A stretch of 64,000 nt of DNA from a bacterium (GTDB lineage: Bacteria; CSSED10-310; JAFGSJ01): NCBI GenBank assembly GCA_016934675.1, contig JAFGSJ010000024.1, positions 62,001 through 126,000 of the forward strand. Reading direction: 5' to 3'. Within the stretch, counting starts at the first letter, position 1. The number at the start of each line of letters is the position of its first letter. The notes beneath the pieces were generated by a model that had not been told where the DNA came from, searched no databases, and worked only from the letters and a program-made list of their open reading frames with translations. The translations under genes were made by a program, and so were the position numbers. This document shows positions 25,701-33,514 of this stretch, piece after piece.

Positions 25701-25853
25701 ATAAAAAGGGATCGCCCCATACAAAGCATTGGTATCGGTCAGGGCCAGAGCCTCCATGCCATAACTCTGGGCCGCACGCACCAAAGCATCCGGCCAGACC
25801 GCGCCCTCAAGTAATGAATAACATGAGTGACAATGCAAATGGACAAAACCCAT
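22710..25853 (-). CDS. dnaE2: DNA polymerase III alpha-type subunit, DnaE2/ImuC-like
   Basis: The 1047-residue length is that of error-prone DnaE2/ImuC rather than replicative DnaE1 (about 1160). The N-terminal PHP domain starts HLHCHSCYSLLEGA. The C-family polymerase core has VGRGSAANSIVSYVL and the catalytic aspartates in PDIDLDF. A C-terminal OB domain (about 955-1030) is present. The long tau-binding tail of DnaE1 is missing. DnaE2 homologues work in damage-induced mutagenesis with ImuA/ImuB, which are not in the window. The promoter has tandem 11-bp repeats in its spacer. Hand-counted rows are 60-63% G+C, higher than many neighbours. It could alternatively be the only DnaE of the genome, which the length argues against. 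Confidence 0.87.
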   Translation of the reverse strand: MGFVHLHCHSCYSLLEGAVWPDALVRAAQSYGMEALALTDTNALYGAIPFYRAAREAGFKPIFGSELVSAVDPAERAVVLARDRDGYAELCRLITARHLGGSDFQLGPVLRQSLVGYGQHLFVLCACEGLLSQLVPVRSADNLYVDLSDFCDGQNSGRARSLGRLIRQHGLPLVAGNDVHFLQREDYQLHRVLAAIRHNTTVSGLLPGEVASESAWLKRPVEMSHAFKGFPVSVFTNTARIAEQCQVEFELGRSIFPHFPLPSGETAFSYLWKLCFRGAVERYQPLTHEVLDRLKRELEVIDRLGFAEYFLIVWDIARYAREQGVPSVGRGSAANSIVSYVLQITHVDPIELDLFFERFLNPERQSCPDIDLDFCWRRRGQVLDYVYSRYGRDKVAMISTHSTLRARAAVREIARTMGVPESEIKSFTEYLPHFGSHSISHYQKVLPELKRLPVDREPLASILTIADRLDGFPRHLSIHCGGIVVCPFPLTDIVPLQRSANGFVVTQYDMYPIEELGLLKIDLLGQRGLSVIANTSLAVQQATGTRPDLSAALVQHDPRTVAAIRTGQTMGCFYIESPGMRGLLRKLRVETFEELTAASSVIRPGVAESGMMRQYIDRANGREPVQYLHQDMERLLGRTYGVMIYQEDVIKVAHVIAGLSLGEADLLRRAMSGKGRSREAMKKLELDFLERSRERGIAAETAAEIWRQIASFAGYAFCKAHSASFAQVSFQSCYLKVHYPAEFMAAVLSNQGGFYHTSAYIEEARRMGLKILLPDINRSNREYTGCDGSVRVGFMQVRQLNESTMQTIVRERRRGLFVSLEDFCRRVPAELEEVRNLIKSGSFDCFELPRTELLWRLEVIEARRKQQSISTRTAAASASTSEISLFESYPETEPPLIVPRMPALSLNEKLKMERQALDLLASVHPLEVFAHKLVGLHLVAACQLGDFVGQKITLLGWLVTTRRVKTKNNEYMRFVTMEDTSGLYELVLFPRAYQRNGHLLTSRGPYLVRGLVDEDNGHCVVNGTHIQPLVSENEDPFYPEQEKVFSA

Positions 25854-25877
25854 ATTCTGGTTGACCTCCTGATAGTC

Positions 25878-25906
25878 ATTATAGGCGAAAATCAGGCGAA
25901 AGTCAA
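25878..25906 (-). promoter_or_regulatory. Near-consensus promoter of dnaE2-manA
   Basis: On the minus strand TTGACT (25901-25906) and a perfect TATAAT (25878-25883) are separated by 17 bases. The start codon at 25853 follows AGGAGG. The spacer is almost wholly made of a tandem repeat described separately. Confidence 0.8.
25884..25905. promoter_or_regulatory. Tandem 11-bp direct repeat inside the dnaE2 promoter, candidate operator
   Basis: GGCGAAAATCA (25884-25894) is followed directly by GGCGAAAGTCA (25895-25905), 10 of 11 identical. The 11-base period puts both copies on the same face of the helix, between and overlapping the -35 and -10 elements, where a bound repressor would block RNA polymerase. 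Confidence 0.5.
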
Positions 25907-25952
25907 GCGATGCTCGTGTATGAGAGATCGCGAGGAGCTCGATTACTATTCT

Positions 25953-25986
25953 TCTTTCATGATTCGCAGCGATATGCTATGAAAGA
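25953..25986. repeat. 8-bp inverted repeat upstream of the DUF2723 gene
   Basis: TCTTTCAT (25953-25960) and ATGAAAGA (25979-25986) are perfect inverted arms separated by 18 bases. It lies in the divergent gap between dnaE2 and the membrane protein gene at 26044 and may be an operator; chance cannot be excluded. Confidence 0.3.
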
Positions 25987-26043
25987 GAAAGCGGTAAGGT
26001 GCTGATGTGCCGACCGGGTAATGGGTTATGAGTATTAATCTAC

Positions 26044-27942
26044 ATGACAGATCAGGGCGGGGGTATGAGGCATCCATGGCATAATCTTCTGTGTTTTACT
26101 TTCTTTTTTGTGGTGCCTTTTTGTCTCTATTTAATGACCATGGCCCCGGGCATCACGGAAGGGGACGCGGCTGAATTGATCGGAGTGGCCCATGGTCTCG
26201 GAGTGGCGCATCTTGGTTATCCATTGTTCGCTCTGTTGGGTAAAGCAGCGTGTCTCGGCATTCCGATCGGATCGCTTGCGTACAGGATCAATGTATTATG
26301 TGCTCTCCTGATCAGTCTGACCACCTTGATCATCGGTTTTTTGTTATCAAAACAGATGGGCATACAGTTACCGAGCCTGTCGCTGGTCATGTTTCTGCCC
26401 ATACTTGGTCAAATCTGGGAACAAGGGACTGCCAGTGAGGTCTATGCGCTGCAGATCTGTTTGACCTGTCTCTGGTTATACATTTTGATCATGGGGCCTG
26501 ATCGTTGCGGTAGCTATCGGAGGCAGTTTCTGTTATTTTTTATATTTGCTTTGGCCCTGGCCAGCCACCATTACACTATTTTATTGGTCCTGGTCGCTTT
26601 GTTGTCCAGACTGGGCAGAACGGACTCGACCAGCTCTGAACACAGGCTTGACCGAGGAGCGGGGGCTGTCGTTATGGTAACAGGCTTTCTCATCGGTGCC
26701 TCCATATTCTTGTATATTCCAGTCAGGGCTGATCAGGGGGGTTCCTGGAACTGGAATTATGCGAACAGCATGACCGGTATGCTCGAATTGCTGAGCGCTC
26801 ATTCGTTTCAGGGGAAAGTCATGTATTCTTTGACTGGTCCCGACCTTGGTCAGCGTTGTCTTGATTATCTGGTTCAAATATATGGGGATTGCGGTTTTCT
26901 TATGGTTTTTCTGGCGATGTTTGGCATAATCAGGGCTTGGCAATCCTTTCAGAAGGTCTTCTTCACTACAGTGGGTTTTTTTCTGGTTGATATACTGTAT
27001 TGTCTTTTTCTCAATGAAGCACCACTTGAAGTGACTCCGTTTGGCCTCATGTCGAGAGTGTGCATAATAATGCTTGTCGTTCTGGGTTTTGATTGGTTCT
27101 ACGAACGGTTTCCTATGTTCAACAGCCGTCTGGCAAAGGTTTTGTTACTCAGTTTACTGGTGATCATTTGGAGTGTGTCTGTTTCACGCGGATTGGTTTC
27201 GCAGGATGTATCGGCGGACGGGGTTGCCGCCGATTTCGTTAACAATGTAGCTACGACCTTACCTGAACCAGCCATTCTTATCTGCGAAAAGGACGAGATT
27301 TTTCCATTAATGTATGCTCAAACAGCAGAACATCTATTTTCTGAAGTAGTCATTCTTCATTATCTCAATTTTCCAAGAGCCAATGAGTGGTATACCAGGT
27401 ATCTGACCGATCGCTATCCTGAGTTTAACTATTTTCGAGAAGAAGCCGGTTTTCAGGTTGAGTCAGAAGAGAGCATCATCAAGATGGTCTGCGGAGTTGG
27501 CCTGCCCGTTTGGATGACTTTCAAGCTTGAAGGTTATGTTGATCGAGAATTCACGCAGGTCCAATCGGGGCTTCTGTTTCATCTGGATCGGACCGGGAAC
27601 CGCCCTGTTTTCGATTTACAATCGTTGAACCGTTATCGTCTCGCGGGTCTCGAGCGAAGACAGACACCTTTGGGCGACAAATATATTGCACTCTATCACG
27701 AACTGGGAAAATACTATTTAGGGCAAGGTTTTCCCGAGTTGACCCGGGTAAGCTGGCTCAAGGCCCTTGAGATTGATCCCGAGCATTACCCCTTACTCAA
27801 TAACTTAGGGTATCTGGCATTACAGAAGGGCCAACCTTGTGAATCGCTGCACTTTTTCGAGAAGTGCCTGGAAGTGCAGCCAGACAAGTCTGGGATTCAG
27901 GATAGGGTGGCAGAACTTCGGAGAAAGTGCCTTGACAGATAA
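26044..27942 (+). CDS. DUF2723-family multi-pass membrane protein with TPR tail
   Basis: The 632-residue protein begins with the DUF2723 signature: APGITEGDAAELIGVAHGLG followed by HLGYPLFALLG. About ten membrane segments extend to about residue 390. Residues about 395-545 form a soluble periplasmic domain, and the last 90 residues are TPR-like (LEIDPEHYPLLNNLGYLAL). DUF2723 proteins belong to the GT-C glycosyltransferase superfamily, with the Asp in TEGDAAE in the position of the catalytic acid, so transfer of a sugar from a lipid carrier is likely. The acceptor is unknown. ATG 26044 is used; an in-frame ATG at 26065 is equally possible. It is the first plus-strand gene of the signalling region. 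Confidence 0.8.
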   Translation: MTDQGGGMRHPWHNLLCFTFFFVVPFCLYLMTMAPGITEGDAAELIGVAHGLGVAHLGYPLFALLGKAACLGIPIGSLAYRINVLCALLISLTTLIIGFLLSKQMGIQLPSLSLVMFLPILGQIWEQGTASEVYALQICLTCLWLYILIMGPDRCGSYRRQFLLFFIFALALASHHYTILLVLVALLSRLGRTDSTSSEHRLDRGAGAVVMVTGFLIGASIFLYIPVRADQGGSWNWNYANSMTGMLELLSAHSFQGKVMYSLTGPDLGQRCLDYLVQIYGDCGFLMVFLAMFGIIRAWQSFQKVFFTTVGFFLVDILYCLFLNEAPLEVTPFGLMSRVCIIMLVVLGFDWFYERFPMFNSRLAKVLLLSLLVIIWSVSVSRGLVSQDVSADGVAADFVNNVATTLPEPAILICEKDEIFPLMYAQTAEHLFSEVVILHYLNFPRANEWYTRYLTDRYPEFNYFREEAGFQVESEESIIKMVCGVGLPVWMTFKLEGYVDREFTQVQSGLLFHLDRTGNRPVFDLQSLNRYRLAGLERRQTPLGDKYIALYHELGKYYLGQGFPELTRVSWLKALEIDPEHYPLLNNLGYLALQKGQPCESLHFFEKCLEVQPDKSGIQDRVAELRRKCLDR

Positions 27943-28090
27943 GGATATTCCTAATATAGTCTGAAACGAGATCATTGCATAGCAACGGGACTGATTGAGC
28001 AGGGAAGTGGTTTCACTATTCTGATAAGGCACAATCAGGGTATATGATTTGACCGGATCAAGGAGAGGGTAGTTAGGCCCGATTGAAATT

Positions 28091-28846
28091 ATGTCAGAAT
28101 TAAAGAGACGCTGCATCAAAGGTACTATTGAAACATATGGTCTGCCAAGTCTTTTATTGACGATTTTTTTCCATCGTTTCAGTGGACATTTGGAAATATT
28201 TCAGGGGGAGCAGAAAAAGGTACTGTATTTTGAAAGAGGCAATATTACCTTTGCCGCTTCGAACAATCCGGACGATCGTTTGGGTGATATTTTGCTTCAA
28301 GAGGGCAAGATTACTCAGCGGCAATATGATGAATCAGTCGATGAACTCAAGAAGGGTAAAAAGAGACAAGGTCTGATTCTGGTCCAACGCGGTCATCTCT
28401 CGATGCACGAATTGATTCTCAGTATTCGTCATCAGATCAAGATCATTTTGAGCAGTATCATTCTCAACAAAGCCGGTCATTTCTATTTCTATTTCGAGGA
28501 TGAACCCATCAAGGAAAATGTTACGCTTCGGGAAAACACGCTCATGCTTTTACGTCAATACCATGAGACAGAAACAGATATCGAGTGGCTGGTTCATGGT
28601 GTCCGAGCGGTCCAAACGGTTTTTTCTTACAACAGTGTCCCAAGTGAGAGTGACAGGATCATGAGCCTTACTCCTTTGGAAATGAAGATACTCAAATATA
28701 TATCTGAAAGTGATCGGAGTTTGGAGCAGCTCTGTGATTGGAGTGAGCTCGAGTTTCTTGATACGATCAAATCGGTCCACTTTCTGATCGAGGCTCATTT
28801 CATTATCATTAGGAACGAGATCTGGGACAATCCACTCGAATGTTAG
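28091..28846 (+). CDS. DUF4388 (PATAN-like) domain protein
   Basis: Of 251 residues, about 10-140 match DUF4388: a short helix, the strand pair GHLEIFQGEQKKVLYFERGN and the conserved GDILLQEGKITQRQYDE helix-loop. DUF4388/PATAN domains occur in Myxococcota, Desulfobacterota and Cyanobacteria as small signalling or gliding/motility-linked modules. Residues 185-245 look like a winged-helix tail (LTPLEMKILKYISESDRSLEQL). There is no membrane segment. The start lacks a strong binding site (GGAGAGG is about 25 bases upstream), so the exact ATG is uncertain. It lies 24 bases ahead of the cyclase-fold gene in the same direction, suggesting a pair. Confidence 0.75.
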   Translation: MSELKRRCIKGTIETYGLPSLLLTIFFHRFSGHLEIFQGEQKKVLYFERGNITFAASNNPDDRLGDILLQEGKITQRQYDESVDELKKGKKRQGLILVQRGHLSMHELILSIRHQIKIILSSIILNKAGHFYFYFEDEPIKENVTLRENTLMLLRQYHETETDIEWLVHGVRAVQTVFSYNSVPSESDRIMSLTPLEMKILKYISESDRSLEQLCDWSELEFLDTIKSVHFLIEAHFIIIRNEIWDNPLEC

Positions 28847-28870
28847 TGCAATCAGGTCGGGTTCGATTGG

Positions 28871-29521
28871 ATGAGCATGAAACCAAGGGTACGACACAAT
28901 AGTCTGGATGTATTTTATCAGGTTTTACGGAAGCGTGGCATCGGTCCGGGTGGTCATTGTGCGCAGGACGATGAGATCAGTCGGCAATTTGCCGGTCATT
29001 ATGCAGTATTGGTCCTCGATTCGAGTGGTTTTACCTGTTTGACTCAGGACCATGGCATCATTCATTTTTTGTCACTGATCGTGGATATGCGTGATCAGGT
29101 CGTCCCTATTTTCCAGGCCCATAAGGCCCTTGAATTATGGTTCGAACCTGATAATATCTTCGGCGTTTTTCCTTTGGCTTCAGATGCTGTCAAAGCCGCG
29201 ATCAAGGCCCAAAAGAGAATGGCCGAACTCAATGATGAACGCATTCCTCCTAACAGACTGGAAGTGTGTATAGGCATCGGTTCCGGCCAATTGCTCTATA
29301 TCCCACCCCGACATATTTTTGGACAGGAAATGAATTTTGCGTGCAAGTTGGGGGAAGAGGTAGCCGGACCACGGGACATATTACTGACGACTGCGGCATA
29401 TGATGAGATCAAGGACAATGTGACCGGTTTGCAGACAGAAAGCTGTTCAATCAACATCAGCAACATCCGGATCGACTATCATTTCATAAAGCCATCAGCG
29501 TCACTGCGCTGGCTGGCTTGA
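28871..29521 (+). CDS. Class III nucleotide-cyclase-fold protein with altered active site
   Basis: The 216-residue protein carries one cyclase homology domain from about 45 to 205 and nothing else. Both metal-binding aspartates can be placed (VLDSSGFT and FEPDNIFGVF) and the transition-state Asn is present (GQEMNFACKL). The base-selecting Lys, normally four residues before the second Asp, is Trp, and the transition-state Arg is Lys. It may therefore be an inactive signal-binding relative or have another substrate. There is no membrane segment. It follows the DUF4388 gene by 24 bases and precedes PEGA kinase 1. The residue alignment was done by eye. Confidence 0.72.
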   Translation: MSMKPRVRHNSLDVFYQVLRKRGIGPGGHCAQDDEISRQFAGHYAVLVLDSSGFTCLTQDHGIIHFLSLIVDMRDQVVPIFQAHKALELWFEPDNIFGVFPLASDAVKAAIKAQKRMAELNDERIPPNRLEVCIGIGSGQLLYIPPRHIFGQEMNFACKLGEEVAGPRDILLTTAAYDEIKDNVTGLQTESCSINISNIRIDYHFIKPSASLRWLA

Positions 29522-29653
29522 ATCTGGCTGCAGGTAACACAATGTTCATGTGCTTTTATAGAGCCAGTCTGCGCTCAGATCGAAGCGGATGGAGTGTCTC
29601 CTGTGTATTCGATCGGGTTCTTTACTAAAAATTGTGTTCTTATCTGTTTTTGT

Positions 29654-29682
29654 TTGAATTGAGGGTCAGAATATGCTATATT
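29654..29682 (+). promoter_or_regulatory. Promoter of PEGA kinase 1
   Basis: TTGAAT at 29654-29659 and TATATT at 29677-29682 are separated by 17 bases, with a predicted start near 29689. This places the kinase start at 29746 rather than the longer frame from 29632, which begins upstream of the promoter. Confidence 0.65.
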
Positions 29683-29690
29683 CCCTCAAT
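29658..29690. promoter_or_regulatory. Dyad ATTGAGGG-N17-CCCTCAAT over the kinase promoter
   Basis: Perfect 8-bp inverted arms at 29658-29665 and 29683-29690 start inside the -35 element and end at the predicted transcription start. The spacing places the arms 25 bases apart centre to centre. Its position on the promoter suggests an operator; as RNA it would be cut by the start site, so it is not a terminator. Confidence 0.45.
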
Positions 29691-29711
29691 ATATTCAATA
29701 CAATATATTCA
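29687..29711. repeat. Direct repeat CAATATATTCA x2 at the kinase transcription start
   Basis: Two perfect 11-bp copies lie at 29687-29697 and 29701-29711, a 14-base period. The sequence is AT-rich, so coincidence is possible. It covers the predicted start site and early leader. Confidence 0.35.
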
Positions 29712-29745
29712 TAAGGGCACAACCTGGTCTGGAAAGTGCGGCTCC

Positions 29746-31920
29746 ATGGCGGTAAAATTCGGTAAATACATTCTGCTCAGTAAGATTGCGACCGGTGGGA
29801 TGGCCGAGGTCTTTCGCGCGAAGCACATAGGTGTGGGTGGGTTTGAAAAGATCGTCGCCATCAAACGGATTCTCCCTCATTTCTCGAATAATAATGAATT
29901 CATCACCATGTTTAATGAAGAAGCCAAGGTATCGGCTCAACTCAGTCATCAGAACATAGTCCAGATTTATGAATTCGGCATGGCCGAGAAATCCTATTAT
30001 ATTGCCATGGAGTACGTGGATGGTGTCAATTTGAACGATTTGTTGATCCGCTATGCCGAGAAGGATTCTGCTCTTCCGACCAATATTTCGTTAGCCATAA
30101 TCCGGGAAGCGTGTAAAGGGTTGGATTATGCTCATCGGAAAAAGGGTTTTGATAATAAGCCGCTTAATATTGTGCATCGTGATATTTCACCGAAGAACAT
30201 CATGATATCTTTTGATGGAGCGGTCAAGGTCATGGATTTTGGGATTGCCAAGGCGGCGAGTCGTGATTATGAGACGCGGACTGGCGTTATCAAGGGCAAG
30301 ATATCCTATCTTTCGCCGGAACAGGTGCAGGGTGCCCGTCTTGATAAACGTTCGGACATCTTTTCCCTGGGTATTGTTTTTTATGAGATGTTAACGGGGA
30401 CCAAATGTTTTAAGGGTGAGAGCGATTTTTCCGTGCTTTTCAAGATCAAGAATTCCGATTTTGAGCCGATCACCACAGTCAATCCGACGGTAGACCCTGA
30501 TATAGCACCCCTGGTCTTAAAAGCATTAGCCCCGAATAGGGAGGACCGTTTTCAGACTTGCGATGAATTGGCCAAAGAGATTGACAGATTTCTGTCATCA
30601 CATAATATTAATCCGGCTGAGACAGATATTTCAGCCTTATTACAGGAGTTGGAACAGGAATTTCGCCAGGCCTCGGGGGAATTAATCGAGTATTTTCCCG
30701 AGGAAGGAGAAATAAGCAAGGGCGAAGTATTTCAACTCGGTGAGAATGGTCAGATTCCTGCGGAAATCGAGACCCGGATAGCCGAGGAGAATCTGGGCAT
30801 TGATACTTCACGCATGAGAATGAGTGAAGCTGCGCCGATTGATGAGGGTACGCAGTTAGTCTCGATGCAACCGATCAGTGTCGACCTTCCCGCACGACGA
30901 TCGCCCTTACCTTTTATTTTGGGCGGGACCGGATTAGTCGTGCTTGTCCTGATCGGCCTCTTTCTGACCGGTATTATCCCGGTCGGTCAGCAGAACCCGA
31001 AATATCAACTTGATCAGAGTCTATCGGGGGCATCTTCTTCGGGTACTTCAGTCGCGACAATGTCCTTTTCAGTTGAGATCAGGAGCGAGCCATCAGGAGC
31101 GTCCGTTTTCATCAACGACACCGAGAGCAAGGAAGTGACCCCGATGACCATACAGGGAAAGAGTCAGATTGGCGACACATTTGAGATCAAAATCGTCAAA
31201 GAATGTTATGAGCCCAAGAGTGAAAAGATCGTTATTGCCAAGGGGAAAATCCCGAAAAAAGTCAATCTGGTGCTTGACCGCTTGATTCATGACGTGAAGA
31301 TTGAATCTATCCCGAGTGGGGCATTGCTCTCTCTGGATACTAAGGAAATGGGCACAACGCCTTTGATATTGAAGCAGATGGACGGCTGTGCAGCTCATAC
31401 CCTGAAATTGACCATGAACGATTATGAAACCGTCACGCGGACCGAGTATATGTTCAAACAGACTCAAGAAGTAATTACATTGAAAAAAATGGCCATTCCG
31501 GGTTATGCTCTTATTAGCAGTACGTATCCGGTTGCTATTTTTTCGGGTTCAAAGAAACTCGGTGATACGGGTTCCGATGGTTTGAAGTTGACTCTACAAG
31601 AAGGAAAACATTCGCTGGTGGCTTTGAGTGAAAAATATTGTATTCGCCATTCATTCTCAGTCACGATCGAAGCGCGGAAATCGAGTCCGGTCAATCTTTC
31701 ATTTGGGAAGCTCGGTTATGTTCGGATCAATTCGGTCCCCTATAGTGAAGTTTCAGTGAACGACTTCAATCTTGGTACGACACCACTTTCCGAGGTCCAA
31801 CTACCAGAAGGTTATTATGATGTTGTCTGGAATTTCGTCACACTCAATAAAAAGAAGACGGAACATTTGAGAATACGCAGTAACATTCGCCAGGAATGGA
31901 AAGGTTCCATTGCATTTTAA
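29746..31920 (+). CDS. Transmembrane Ser/Thr protein kinase with periplasmic PEGA repeats (kinase 1)
   Basis: Of 724 residues, the kinase domain spans about 8-275 with all catalytic parts: IATGGMAEV glycine loop, VAIKRIL lysine, IVHRDISPKNIM, MDFGIAKA and YLSPEQ. A juxtamembrane linker follows, then one membrane helix (about 392-412). The periplasmic part has about four PEGA-type units, for example IPSGALLSLDTKEMGTTPL and SVPYSEVSVNDFNLGTTPL. It should phosphorylate cytoplasmic proteins in response to an envelope signal. ATG 29746 begins at the conserved FGKYILLSKI; the longer frame to 29632 precedes the promoter. It heads a run of five same-strand genes with gaps of 47-94 bases. Confidence 0.92.
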   Translation: MAVKFGKYILLSKIATGGMAEVFRAKHIGVGGFEKIVAIKRILPHFSNNNEFITMFNEEAKVSAQLSHQNIVQIYEFGMAEKSYYIAMEYVDGVNLNDLLIRYAEKDSALPTNISLAIIREACKGLDYAHRKKGFDNKPLNIVHRDISPKNIMISFDGAVKVMDFGIAKAASRDYETRTGVIKGKISYLSPEQVQGARLDKRSDIFSLGIVFYEMLTGTKCFKGESDFSVLFKIKNSDFEPITTVNPTVDPDIAPLVLKALAPNREDRFQTCDELAKEIDRFLSSHNINPAETDISALLQELEQEFRQASGELIEYFPEEGEISKGEVFQLGENGQIPAEIETRIAEENLGIDTSRMRMSEAAPIDEGTQLVSMQPISVDLPARRSPLPFILGGTGLVVLVLIGLFLTGIIPVGQQNPKYQLDQSLSGASSSGTSVATMSFSVEIRSEPSGASVFINDTESKEVTPMTIQGKSQIGDTFEIKIVKECYEPKSEKIVIAKGKIPKKVNLVLDRLIHDVKIESIPSGALLSLDTKEMGTTPLILKQMDGCAAHTLKLTMNDYETVTRTEYMFKQTQEVITLKKMAIPGYALISSTYPVAIFSGSKKLGDTGSDGLKLTLQEGKHSLVALSEKYCIRHSFSVTIEARKSSPVNLSFGKLGYVRINSVPYSEVSVNDFNLGTTPLSEVQLPEGYYDVVWNFVTLNKKKTEHLRIRSNIRQEWKGSIAF

Positions 31921-32014
31921 GCAAATGTCAGGGGCATTGCTAGACAATACAGCAGCGTGGAGCTGGGTAATGAGTAAGTTCAGCAAGCGTTGTTTCGATC
32001 AGGAGGTTCGCATA

Positions 32015-33514
32015 ATGAAGCGGGGGCGAAAGAATTTCATCGTGATTGTTCTGTGCATGTTCATGGTGCCGGCATCCATATGTTATGGGCAAACGACCGA
32101 TGTGGCCGAAGGATTGTATCGGAATGCACTGAGTTTACTCAATCAAGGTTTGGCTGATAAAGCACTCGATGACTTTAAACGGATTGTCAACAATTATCCT
32201 ACCAGCGAGTTCGCTGATGATGCCTATTATCTCATCGGCAAATTTCACTATGATAATCAGGATTATACGAATAGTCTCGACGCTCTCAATATGGTTATCA
32301 ATTCATATGGTAGCCTTGATCGTGCTCCAGCCGCCTATTATCTCAAGGCCATGATTTTTATGGACACCAGATATGAAAAAGCCGATTATCAGGACGCATA
32401 TGCCAATTTCTCACGCATTTATTCTATTTATTCCGAGAGTGAGTGGGGGGACCGAGGTTATTATGGGGCGGGAATGGCCAATTACAAACTCAAGGAATAT
32501 GCCAAGGCCCGGGACCTTTTTCGACACGTGGCTGATGAGTATCCGGATAGTGAAGTTGCCGCCGAATCTCAATATTATCAAGGCATTTGTTATGCCATGG
32601 AGCACCAGACCGTCTGGGCGCTTCAGGCCCTCCAAAAAGTGCAGGACAATTATTCGGAGTCGCCATTCGCCCAAAAAGCCAAGGGCATGAATTCTCTCCT
32701 TTTCAAGATATATTTTTTACCGGAACATGGCCAAACACATCAATACAAAATGAACAATCAATTTCAATTGCAAAATTTCAAATTCGACGATGCCAGGTCT
32801 CTTGCCATTGACTCGAACGGGAACATTGCGATCGCAAACCAAGGTGAATCTGCTATCTATTTATTTGATGATCGTGGAGAATTACTAACCAGAGACGCTT
32901 ACAGTTACAAACCATGCTCGGTTTTCTTTGATTCACCAGGTCAACTCGCGATCGGATTCAGAGACAGGGTGCTGATGCGATCGCAGTACGTCCGAGCATA
33001 TATTAAGAAGAAAAAAGATGTACAGCTGGATAACATTACTGATATCATGACCGATAGTCGTCGCCGGCTCTATTTCCTTGATAAGAGCAACGATGGTATA
33101 ATGAGCCTCATCTTCAGGGAAGGCATGGACCAGTATGACGTCAAGGATACCTGGCCATCAGCCACAGTCAAATCGGTCGAAGACCTGGACATTGATCCGC
33201 AGGAATGCATATATTTCATCAATAATTCGAATAAAAGCATTGATAAATATAGTCTGGACAGAAACAAACTAGCCAGTATCCCTCGCGAGACTGACCAATA
33301 TAAAATCCGTTCCATGGATAGACTGGCTATTGATTTACTCGGCAATGTCTATGTGCTTGATAAAAAGACACCTGCCATTTTTATTTTTGCATCAGATCAG
33401 CATTTTATCCAGCAGGTTGCACTCGATACTAAATATGAAGATATAGCCGTTAACTACCGCGGAGAAATTTTACTCATTAATTCAAAAGACAACAGAATCG
33501 ATTTATTATATTAA
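32015..33514 (+). CDS. Exported TPR protein with C-terminal NHL-like beta-propeller
   Basis: The 499-residue product has a signal peptide (about 1-24, ending ICYGQ), a series of TPR units of YbgF/BamD type from about 28 to 215 (GLADKALDDFKRIVNNYPTS, DAYYLIGKFHYDNQDY), and a propeller-like region from about 255 to the end with units such as LAIDSNGNIAIANQ and LAIDLLGNVYVLDK. The combination suggests a periplasmic protein-interaction platform. The ATG at 32015 has AGGAGG eight bases upstream, so the longer frame from 31910, which overlaps kinase 1, is not used. No enzymatic motif is seen. Confidence 0.83.
   Translation: MKRGRKNFIVIVLCMFMVPASICYGQTTDVAEGLYRNALSLLNQGLADKALDDFKRIVNNYPTSEFADDAYYLIGKFHYDNQDYTNSLDALNMVINSYGSLDRAPAAYYLKAMIFMDTRYEKADYQDAYANFSRIYSIYSESEWGDRGYYGAGMANYKLKEYAKARDLFRHVADEYPDSEVAAESQYYQGICYAMEHQTVWALQALQKVQDNYSESPFAQKAKGMNSLLFKIYFLPEHGQTHQYKMNNQFQLQNFKFDDARSLAIDSNGNIAIANQGESAIYLFDDRGELLTRDAYSYKPCSVFFDSPGQLAIGFRDRVLMRSQYVRAYIKKKKDVQLDNITDIMTDSRRRLYFLDKSNDGIMSLIFREGMDQYDVKDTWPSATVKSVEDLDIDPQECIYFINNSNKSIDKYSLDRNKLASIPRETDQYKIRSMDRLAIDLLGNVYVLDKKTPAIFIFASDQHFIQQVALDTKYEDIAVNYRGEILLINSKDNRIDLLY

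Noticed and set aside
29632..29745. N-terminal extension of PEGA kinase 1
   Set aside because: The extended start is upstream of the predicted promoter -35 and the extra residues do not match the kinase family.
31910..32014. N-terminal extension of the TPR/propeller protein overlapping kinase 1
   Set aside because: The ATG at 32015 has a perfect AGGAGG and starts a clear signal peptide.
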